Source: Mytilus trossulus
Taxonomy: Eukaryota; Mollusca; Bivalvia; Mytilida; Mytilidae
Assembly: GCF_036588685.1 (NCBI RefSeq)
Contig: NC_086386.1
Location: forward strand, 4,434,117-4,498,116
Length of the DNA: 64,000 nt
Direction: 5' to 3'
The translations under genes were made by a program, and so were the position numbers. The notes under the pieces were generated by a model. That model did not search any database. It was not told the origin of the DNA and saw only the letters and a program-made list of their open reading frames with translations. The number at the start of each line of letters is the position of its first letter. Within the stretch, counting starts at the first letter, position 1. This document shows positions 26,084-35,900 of the stretch, piece by piece.

Positions 26084-28178
26084 TTAGCAAGTTGTAACAA
26101 CTGTTGGACTAGCTTGTTCAAATTCTTTGTTCTTATTTCCATGATTACCAGTGAATTTTCCCTTTCCTGAGTTTTGTTTTTCCACTTCTGATTGTTGAAA
26201 AGATCTGTTTTTCGGTGGACGGAAGTAGTCGTCCTCATATGGCTTAAGACCAATGTGTGGGTTAAGATGGGCCTTGATTATTCGCACTAAACTTTTCTTT
26301 CCAGAATTGCTGAAGTGAATACCATCTGAGAACAGTGATGGATCTAGCGATGATATTAATTTGTTTTCAATGAATTCACACTTTTCATTTTGTGAGCAAA
26401 ACCATTTAATTTCTGTATTAAAATCTGCACATTTTGAGTTGAAAGTCGCTTTGTTTACCCTTTCAAATGCAGGTAAAACATGGATGGTTGTATCCTCATT
26501 CTTTTCAAGAAATGCTGAAATAAAGTACTTTATGTCTGCAATACATGTACTAGTGGATTTCTTTTCCAAATCATTGTTTCCTACCCCTATAACAAGATGT
26601 TTAGGGGAGCTGTGTGAGTCACAGTAGTTTTTTGCTCCATTTATGGATTTTTCTCCTTTTCCCAATATAATTAGTTCTGCGTCTTTGTTTTTATAAATTC
26701 TTTTTGGATCTATCCCATTTCCATGGGAATCCATAACAAATCTAATATCACAATGATGTTGATTAGAGATTGGAGCTTTAAGCTCTGTTTCCTCTTCGTC
26801 GTTGCTTATGTTGTTATTATGGTCCGCAAGTAAGGAGAATGAATTTGAGGTTGATACCTGTGGGATAACATCTTGTCTTTTGTGTTCCATTAAGGATTGA
26901 ATTTTCTCCTCCAACATTTTCAAATTTGATTTCAAGGTCATATTCTCTGATCGTAGAAATTGGTTTTCAGAAATCAGTTGAGAATAATTGTTTTGAGAAA
27001 ATTGTGATTCTGGTTGTTTCTCTTTTGGTTGTACCAATGTTGCATGTTCGCACTTATCTTGAAATTTTTCAAACTTTTTTTCAAATTCCAATACTTTCTC
27101 TTCTATTTCAGAGTATGTCTTTGTTTGTTGTTTTATTTCTGTTACCTTTAAATTGACGTAATCAACAATTTTGTTTTCTAAAACATTTAGCCTTTGATCA
27201 AGAGCTGCTGATTGATTGTTTTCAAATTCAAATACTTTCTCTTCTATTTTAGGATATGTCTTTATTTCTTGTTTTATTTCTATTAACTTTGAGTTTATAT
27301 AATCAAAAATTTTGTTTTCTAAGACTTCTAGCCTTTGTTCGACATCTGCTGGTTGATTGTCACTTTTTAATGACAAGTCTTGTATCAATTGTTCACATTT
27401 ACTGAGTTTTTTTCAATTTTTTAATTCATATTGTCTAAATTGGAATCTAGACTTGTTGACATACTACAAATTTTTTCTTCCATTTTCTGAATGGAAAACA
27501 AATGCTCTCATTGTCAGTATGTATCTTTGACTGCGAGTTCGTTACAATAATTCGAGGCGAAGAGGCGACTTTGAGATTTGTTTGACTTACGTCATTCTTT
27601 GATTCAAGCATTGTAACAAATTGTAGGTAGTTATTATCACTGCTGTCAAGGTCATGTGTTAATAAGTTTTCTGACGGTACAATGCAGTTAGCATCTACGA
27701 TAGATTTCATATATTTGAATTCATTTTCTGCCCACACAGAGTGAAGGTTACCCTGCACAGTTATGACAAATGTTGTAGGATAAAGGTGGAATGTTAAAAG
27801 TTTATTGTTCCTTGAAAACTCTGAATGAAAATTTCAACTATTGGACCAGTATCATTGTTTACTTTGTCTACCCAGATACAAGTGTGATCACTCAGTTCCC
27901 CTAGTTGTAAATGATATCGGTATGCAAATGTTTTAATCCAGGATAAAAATCTTTCGGTGGATCTCACTCGAAACGCTGTCATTTTTGCCCCTGGCATATA
28001 TAGGTCACCACTATTGGCATCTTCATATTGTGCATATAGGGCTTTGCCAGTAGGCTGTTTGGGTAGTCTGGGCAGTTTATATTTGGAGATATCATTTTTT
28101 TTTCCAAAAAGGAGAGGACAGAACTTTCTCTGGGTCTAGCTTCTCTAATTTTGTAAACACCGGATCCATATTCATCAT
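26084..28178 (-). pseudogene. LINE ORF1 with coiled coil and SGNH-esterase domain
   Basis: The 434-residue open part (27388-26084) starts with a long heptad-rich coiled coil containing two related units (VEQRLEVLENKI and LDQRLNVLENKI). An SGNH/GDSL-like hydrolase domain follows, with all four blocks visible: FVMDSHGNG (Ser), a Gly further on, VGVGNND-type Asn in IGVGNNDLEK, and FSDGIHFS (Asp-x-x-His). A basic C-terminus follows. Upstream, in shifted frames, lies a conserved N-terminal region (SWIKTFAYRYHLQLGELSDH; then TTFVITVQGNLHSVWAENEF), and an ATG at 28178 fits as the original start. Frameshifts lie near 28095 (A run), 27815 and 27490. SGNH esterases in ORF1 are known from CR1-like LINEs. 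Confidence 0.8.
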
Positions 28179-28397
28179 GGCCACGTGGGCCTTCGAATAT
28201 GTTATCTATATAAATATCGATAATAGAACACCTTAATCTGATTTTTATGATTACAAATCAGTCATATTGTCTTTCTACAAATTCCATTTTACTCTCACAA
28301 ATCATTATTTAGCAATCTATGCTGTTGTTTTGACTGCTGTTTTCTTTCCGTCCATTCATGGCGGGACCGGATATACATCTCTCGACCGGATATACAT

Positions 28398-29272
28398 ATC
28401 TTGCTGATAAAGCACGTAAGGCATATTTCGCCTTGAAATCAAAATTACCATATTCTAATTGTATTGCAGAGGAAAAATGGGTAAGACTTTTCAACTCATT
28501 AATTTCACCAATTATGACTTATGGATCTGAAATTTGGATCTCAGATTTTAATATAAATCTTGACACTGCTGATAAACTACCATTTGAAAAGGTTCAGAAT
28601 ATGATTATGAAAAATGTTCTTGGTGTTCATGGTAAGGCTTCCAATTTAGCTTTACGTACAGAACTTGAGCTATATCCAGTGTGTTTTATATCATATAAAC
28701 TAATGTTTAAATACTATGCTAGATAAACTAAAATAGTTAATCAACTTTGATTCACTTCAAATATCACATAATATGTTTGAGGACTCACTGAAAAACTTTT
28801 ATAAATGCAAGATTTTGGGTCAACTTGAGAATATTAAATCTAATAGCACAGGTTAACTAAGATTTTATAGTAAAATGTGCTCATCATTTGACTTGAAAGC
28901 TTACTTAAGATTTGATATTAAAAAATATGATAGGTCACTGCTTACAAAAATCAGAATAAGTGCACGTTCACTTGCAATTGAAACTGGGAGGTATAGCAAA
29001 CCAAAAATTTTAGCAAGTGAAAGATACTGCAAACTTTGTAAAGATAAAGTGGAAGATGAAGTTCATTTTCTTTTACATTGTCCTCTATATAAAGACCTTC
29101 GAGAGAAGTTTGATATTTTCAAAAACCTAATAATGATGATGATATTAAATCAACGATCTATTTACTTAACCCAGTAAATCTAGTTAACACCAGACAAATA
29201 TGTAGTTATTTAAGTCAAGCTTTTGAAGCTCGTAATAATAATCTAATGTCAGTTGGTCTACCATACGTATAA
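28398..29272 (+). pseudogene. 3' part of the LINE ORF2, opposite orientation
   Basis: It begins inside ORF2 at LADKARKAYFALKSKLPYSN and runs through MTYGSEIWISDF, a C-terminal Cys/His motif (CKLCKDKVEDEVHFLLHC) and the end SVGLPYV with stop TAA at 29270-29272. Indels break the frame near 28725-28870 and 29125. The first 218 nt duplicate the end of the inverted part almost exactly. The remaining 3' UTR lies beyond the nested Crypton-like element, at 32160-32387, and ends in TTGAATTTGAATTTGAA. Confidence 0.82.
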
Positions 29273-29561
29273 TATCAGGCCAATATGGTACCCTCGGACC
29301 TATAACTAAGCCAATATGAAAATTGTTACGCAATGATACCTTTATCAATTAACCAGTCCAATATGAACTCTAGCCGGGCCAACATGAAGATTGAAAATAG
29401 TGTGAAAATCTGACATTCAGGACTTCAATAGTAGTGATTTGAATATGTATCAATGAAAATTGAGGATTTTAATCAAAACAATAAAATAGTAACAATTTTA
29501 TTAAATAATCAACAGTAAATAAACACAACAAGTAAAAAACATGTTTTATCTAGTTTTCAGA

Positions 29562-32024
29562 TTAAAGCTCTTGGCTGCAGTTTATAGTATTCTTTCTTTC
29601 CCCTGAGTATATGTTAATATTGAAAACACCACCTGTTATAGTTGCACCTGCAAACATGGCCATTGGGTTGTCATGTTTGTTAGCAGTTTGATTATTTGTA
29701 TTTGATACATTTGCATTTAAATTATTATGAACTAATGTATTTGAGTTTGAAAGTTCACAAGGTTCCTCTGAATCTGATGTCGTATGTAAATCTGAGTTCG
29801 GCAACATGACCTTAGATATTGTGTGAGAAGCTTGTTGCTGTTGTTCAATAGACGGTACTGAATAATGAGTTAAGGTACTAATGCCTTTCCAGCCTCCTAA
29901 TTGAGCAACTTCATTGGCAGGTCTACCATTTTGAAGTAGTGTGGTAGCAAAAGTTTTACGTCCCGAATGATTAACCTTTCTTCCTTGAAGATTTCCTTTT
30001 TCTGCCATATTTTTTACCATTTTACCTAATTTATCTTTGCCTATGGTTTGGCGAGTGTACCATATTTCCTCATGTTTATTATCTAAAGGCCTCAAATAAA
30101 ATCTATGTTCATCAGTTAATGTGTCTTGAGGTCTATGCCGTTTGTATTCCTTGTAAACATGAATAGGGCAATTACTTCCTCCTTCCCCGAAAATCTTTGG
30201 CGTAGTATCCCGGAAATCCCTGCTTTTTGCTCCACTACGGGTTTTGGTGCTTCTTTCTGAAAAAAGTATGCTTATGTCAATATTTAAAGAAGAATTATCC
30301 TTCCTGTCTGTACAAAACTTTCACTTTTATATAAAAAAAAACATGTATTGCATAGTAAATAAGATTTGTTTTGATAAATATAAAACAATGGTTAATATCC
30401 TTAAAAGCACAAATTACCAACTTTTGTCAGGACTGTTGTACATGTACATCCATTATCCACAGAAGTATATATTCTGTGATTTCTAAAAGATTTAAAATAT
30501 CAACTATTTAAATGATGGAAATCATAACATAATCTCACCATTAAATTCCAAATACTCCTTTCCATCAGATGTAGCTTTTAACTTGACATCTCCCCATGTC
30601 ATGTTAACATGGTCTTGTCGACCTCGTAGACCAAAGTATGTTGCATTATTTAAAAACACAGCATTCAGTAATGCATCAGGGTTTTCTGGAAAAAGAAAAA
30701 AAAAGAACTTAACTTAAATACATGTATCTTAATGTAAATATCCAACTTAAAATAGTATTTAAAGGACAAATACTGTATCAAAATGCAAAAGACCTCTGGA
30801 GACACTCTCATTGTTCAAGACCTTATGTGTATTTTAAACATTTTTTATTAGAACAACCATTTAATAATCAGGGATGGATAGAGGGCGACAAGGAAATAAA
30901 ATAATTTGTTTGCCACAAGGTTAGAAAAATGTTTAATTAAAGGTCACTGACTGACACGCTGGAATATAACATTTTTTTTAAACTTACGTGTTCCAATAAC
31001 GCCTTTCTCCCTCAAGATTTGGATTTCCTCAGTCGTCAAAGGTTCAGCTCTGTTTGGCTTACTGCCCTTGCCCAATGACTTTAATGCCTTTCGCTTCGCT
31101 TCTAATACCCGTCTTGTGTGGTTGAACTCAGGATCCTTTTTAATACTGAAACATTAAAGAAAAGATATGCATAATATCTGACATGTAATTTTTGTATGTA
31201 CATGTTTTATACTTATAGCAAAGAGAAACCAAGGAATATTCATTGTACACAAGCTTAAGATCATCAAAACCACATTGACCCAGATGATATATATAGTTTT
31301 TACCCAAAAAAATGACACAAGGCTAAAATTAAAATATTGGCACTGAATATTCGAGTCATAATGCTTGACAGAATAATGCAAAGGCTATCATGCTATATCA
31401 AGACAAGGGAGTTACATGTCTCACAGATATCAAATAATCTACATGAAAATAATCGTACCTTATACTTCTTTTTGAGTCCTTCAAATGTCTATCCAAGCTG
31501 TTGAACATAGAGAATAAAGAGTCAGGCTCATATTCGTCACCATTTTTCTTCAGGACTCCAAGAAAAAATCTTGATAACAGACTGTCCAAGTCTTTGGCAG
31601 GTATTTCCACTGAATCACGCATTTCTCCAACAGATATGAAAAAATCCAGAATCACTTTCAAGTCACTCTTTGTTTTAGTTTTTGTGTTCTTGTTAACACT
31701 TAAAGCTAGAAAAGAGTCAGTGTCTTCATCAGTGACAGAGCGAAACCTCTTGCTACTCGAGCTATTTTCTTTGTCTGATTCGTCAATCTCATGATTCTGT
31801 GCATTTTCAATGTCCTGCAGAATTTCATTTGGGAAGTTGAAATTCGCTGAATCAACTTCTTCCAGAATCAAATTTCCTTCCCCATTGACATCCGCGAGAT
31901 TTCTCTTGATGTACTCTGCCTCCCTATTAGATAAATCGTCGTAGTGAAAATAGTCTTCAACTAACGCATCCATCGCATCATCTATATTTTGTATAGAGCT
32001 ATTGCTCCATCGTTTTGTTGTCAT
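29562..32024 (-). CDS. Crypton-like tyrosine recombinase (DUF3504-type), 4 exons
   Basis: Exons: 32024-31459, 31145-30988, 30685-30539 and 30256-29562. All introns are GT-AG, and phases 2, 1, 1 join to 521 residues with no internal stop. The N-terminal part has an acidic stretch and a conserved helical region (LDSLLSRFFLGVLKKNGDEY). A core-binding region (FNHTRRVLEAKRKALKSLGK) follows. Catalytic landmarks: first Arg in YFGLRGRQDH, H-x-x-R in VNHSGRKTFA, GGWKG, and nucleophile Tyr in LTHYS. The layout matches the DUF3504 proteins (KIAA1958, QRICH1 and ZMYM relatives), known to derive from Cryptons. The C-terminal tail is Asn/Ser-rich. The reaction is DNA strand exchange through a 3'-phosphotyrosine link. 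It looks active, being fully open with all key residues. Confidence 0.9.
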
Positions 32025-32130
32025 TTTCTCCTGTCAGACGACACTAGCCGTAGTTCTCTAGAGTTATCAGGATTTCAACCGATTAGTCTAGAGCTAATCG
32101 AATATGTTAATATTGGGCTTGCTAAACCCG

Positions 32131-32158
32131 GGCCAATACGGAAAAATCCGTATTGGCC
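32131..32158. other. palindromic recombinase-site candidate at the Crypton end
   Basis: GGCCAATACGGA at 32131-32142 and its exact complement TCCGTATTGGCC at 32147-32158 flank an AAAA spacer. Short inverted arms around a small spacer are how tyrosine recombinases bind crossover sites (as in lox and FRT sites). The opposite end of the element carries the half-site GGCCAATATGG. Function is inference. Confidence 0.55.
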
Positions 32159-32159
32159 T

Positions 32160-32387
32160 TATAGGACAAAATTATCGATTTGGCAGTTTTACTCGTATTT
32201 AGTCAAATAAGCTCCAGTTAATTAATAATACTATGTAATACTGTGATATTATATATATAATTGGTACTTCAAATGTTTTCTTTATGTTGTATTTGCATAA
32301 ATTGTCATGTTTAATGTGTTTATATCTTGGAATACGCATTGTATCATATGTGCTTTGTCGAATAAAATATTTGAATTTGAATTTGAA
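32160..32387 (+). mobile_element. LINE 3' UTR and TTGAAT tail
   Basis: This is the continuation of the LINE beyond the Crypton-like insertion. It contains AATAAA-like sequence in GAATAAAATATTTG and ends in TTGAATTTGAATTTGAA, a short microsatellite tail typical of CR1/L2/jockey-type LINEs. The 3' boundary is near 32387. Confidence 0.6.
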
Positions 32388-32399
32388 AAATATATCCGT

Positions 32400-32970
32400 C
32401 GTTTCTAGAAACAGATATTATAAACGCTCAACTAATTCGTCTGATAATTATGTCATAATGAAATTATCACAATTTGAAAGATTAATCTTTCTTCTTTCGT
32501 TTGGTACCTCATTTGTAAAATATAAAGAAGGATGAAATGAATTACATCAGTTTAAAGTTGTCTGATTGGGAGTGAAACAATCTTTGTATTGTGCTACCTA
32601 ATATATTCATCAACACATTATTTGATAAAAAAGGAGAAGGACTATTTGTTTTGAAACAATAATTTTTAACTAATTTATTACCAATATACATGTAGTTGCG
32701 TTCTGAAAAGAAAAGGAAGTGAATTTCTACAAAATAGACATTGGACAGAAGACGTTATGTACATTTTAAACTAAGCCGCAAAGGAATTTCCTATATGAAA
32801 TTGCATGGTCTATATTTACAGGTATGCAACCTACAGATAATAACAGTTGACATACATAAATAAAACGTCACAAACAACACAAAAAATATGTTATTCTACA
32901 AATAACAGTAGACACACATAAAACTTGTTATTTATCACCTAATAGACAATTATTAACTGCAGTTTAATGT
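32400..32970. other. non-coding stretch between the LINE and the B-box gene
   Basis: No exon supported; AT-rich. It would include the cleavage site of the minus-strand B-box transcript if the AATAAA at 32979-32974 is used. Confidence 0.4.
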
Positions 32971-32977
32971 GCTTTTA

Positions 32978-35900
32978 TTAATCTGATGCATCTCCAATGT
33001 ACTCAAATGTTCTGCAAATGTAAAAAAGATTTATGCAATGTTTTATACAAAAATACATTAACAATGTAAGGACAGTTTATAAAAAAACAAAAGAAATCAA
33101 AATTAACATAATGAAGATGTCACATTTATAAAATGGATGGATATGTTTAATATTTTGTGGGACGCTATTAATTTGAAAAGTCGTTCATATAAAAAAAAAA
33201 AAAAAAGAAGATGTGTTATGATTGCCAATGAGAAAACTATCCACAAAAGATCAAAACGACACAGACATTAACAACTATAGGTCACCATAGTATATATTAA
33301 AAGATGGTCAAATCTATATGTGCATACACTTACACCTCCATTCAAACATTACCACAATGGAACTGATCAACGGATTAAGAGTTTATTTCGAAGAAATTTA
33401 AGAAGTTTTAAGATGCAACCAAATAAAAAAGGCAACAGTACCTGTGTATTTGTTTTATATTGTAAACATGCCCAAGTTATAAATGTAGTAACGGAGTATT
33501 CAGGTAATATCAGTTTGCTTAAGGTTTCTTTTTTTTTTTGGTAGTTTACGAAAGACAGTCTGTTTGTACTATTTTAATATGGTAATATGATTGGTCTATA
33601 TGCAATTTTGTGCTTTTTGTTACATGTTTGTTTGTTTGTTTGTTTGTTTAAGAATTCAGATTATACGCAATGAAATGTTGACTGCTGCATTTCTTTTTTT
33701 TTTACAATTTTACCTGTAATGTCTGTTTGTTTTGTTCACACATCGTTGTCAAAATAGTCGAATTTGATGCGACTGTCATGCAAGTGACAGGTTGAGCTAG
33801 CTTTAAACCCAGGTTTAATCCACCATTTTCTAAATGAGAAAATGCCTGTACCAAGTCAGGAATATGACAGTTGTTATCAATTCGTTTAATTGTTTTTCGC
33901 GGAGTTCAGTATTATTGTGATTTTACTTTTATCCTTGTTTTATTTTAAATGAAATATCTTATTTGTCAGCACAAGCATTTGTATTGCTTTGTCGGGTAAA
34001 TTATCGTGGGATAAGTTAAATAAATGAGCGATATCAGTCCGTTTCTGGTGAATAGAAAACGATGAGAGATGAAAATGTGGACAGGATAAGCATCTGTTGC
34101 AACTTGTCATACAAAAAATGATAATTACAATTTCAATAGACTATACATGTCAACCCAAATTGTTCATGCAAATATTGTTATTTATAGATTATCGTTGATC
34201 ATCTCAACGAGATTGATTTTCTCGCTTGAGCTGGAACAGCGAAAGTTAGAAAAGCAATCGAGTTGAGATTACCAATGATTATCTGTTTATCCATATTTTA
34301 CCTATGACGACGTTATCAATTTCAATGTCAATTTCGTTAGCAACGCCACGTGGTCTCCTTAGTTTCTAGCGATAATTTTCCATCTCAAGCGAGAAGCATG
34401 ATATGAAAATTATCACAAATAAGATCAAAGGAAAAATGCACAAAATAGCGATAAAATTCATGACATGTGGTAGCTTAATTTTGTTTTAAATTTATAATGT
34501 TCGTGTTGATATACCATATATACTCGTAACAGAATTAAATCAAATATGTACAAAAGTACATACCCATAAGACCTGCACTTCGAACAAGTACTGCAAATAA
34601 ATGAAAAGCAATTAGATTTTTATACGATATAACAATTCATTTTTCTAAAAGTTGCGAATGTTGTTTATTATTTCCATTATTGAACGAAAATAATTGTACG
34701 AATATCTTGATTGCTGCAGTTGTTGTTTAAACGGAAAATGTTACCTAGAATAAAAGGAACGCATAGGAATAGGAATTCAGAAGGATATAGAGCTAAATAG
34801 AATAATATTCTGCAAAAAACGTCGTGTATATTATATTTCAAAACATTATTTCTTCTTCCGAAACTGCTAAACATTTAAAAAAAATATAATAATTATATTT
34901 GAAGAAATTTGCAAAAACACAAATGCAGCATCTATAAAAATACAAATCTAGTTTCTTAATTCTTGAATTTCACCGTTGGCGTTTAAGTAGTTTTTATTAT
35001 TTGACATATTTTTTTTCATTATGATAATTTACATAATTAAAATGTTGTGAAGAGATGTATAGACGGATTATTATTAAATCATAAACACCAGAGGCTTGAA
35101 ATCAACAGTCATTGCATTGTTGACACTAGTATATATTATATAAACAATATCTTGTAAACAATATATACCAAAGTATTTGTTTATTACATACCTTTTAAGT
35201 ACAGATAACAGACCATGACTGAAAAAGAATAAAACTTTATAAGATGTAGGCGATAAGTTGAAGTTTATAAAGATAGACTTAATTTCAAGGCAGGTCTTCA
35301 AACAAATTAAATGTGTACCTTTTAGGTGAAAAATACTCCTAAGCAAGTTTTGGGTCAATAATTATATAATAATCTTAATAAACAAAAGCAAACATAATAA
35401 TTTACACTTACAACCATTCTGTGAGTACAACTGGCATAACATAATAATATCACTTAACACAATATTCATATGAAAATAAGGAAATATGATATGATTGCCG
35501 ACGAGAGCCTATTGACCAAGAACAATCGACAAGAATATGAAGATAAAATTTCATTTGTTTTACTCGGGATAGGTTCATTAACATTTGGTGTTTTGAAAAA
35601 TGTTTATTTAGCTTATCTCTCCTCATTTTACGTTTGCAACTGATAAACAAAAAAGCACCTTTTTGTAATACTGTTGAAATCTATAGCAGTAGAGATCAAT
35701 GTTTAATCAATCTGAAAATTAAATTTAAATTTTACAGGAAGTGATGGTTTCAAAAATGTGATACCTTCTTTAGGAGACATCAGAAATAATGGCAAAAAAA
35801 CAACCGATACTAAACATCGTATAAAACGACAGTAAACCGTCACATATGGCAACTAATTATTTGCATAGTTCTGTCCCATCTTGAACATCGTTGTAAAGGA

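Larger units (their letters stand above)
22781..28398 (-). mobile_element. 5' part of an APE-type LINE, inverted
   Basis: On the minus strand the order is 5' UTR (about 28398-28179), ORF1 with an SGNH-esterase domain (28178-26084), a 600-nt inter-ORF spacer, then ORF2 with apurinic endonuclease and reverse transcriptase (25484-22781). The element stops inside ORF2, after EKVQNMIMKN. The missing 3' end is found on the plus strand from 28398 onward, with 218 nt of overlap that differs at only two or so positions. ORF1 with an SGNH hydrolase and ORF2 with APE-RT recall CR1/L2-type elements; the clade is not certain. Confidence 0.88.
29277..32159 (-). mobile_element. complete Crypton-like tyrosine-recombinase element
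   Basis: The element lies between the LINE ORF2 stop and the LINE 3' UTR. Its ends are AGGCCAATATGG at 29277 and CCGTATTGGCCT at 32148-32159, an imperfect inverted pair (11 of the first 12 match). It encodes one intact spliced recombinase. Sub-terminal copies of the end motif occur at the left (AAGCCAATATGAAAAT, CAGTCCAATATGAAC, GGGCCAACATGAAG at 29310-29390). A perfect palindrome lies at the right end. It is about 2.88 kb. A short duplication such as TAT at the junctions is possible but not clear. Being inside a LINE copy, it inserted as a mobile element rather than being an old domesticated gene. Confidence 0.8.

Noticed and set aside
35408..35430. Possible 19-nt exon between CAG and GTAAGTG on the minus strand
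   Set aside because: Its length would break the phase-2 frame of the neighbouring mini-exons; it looks like a decayed cassette copy.
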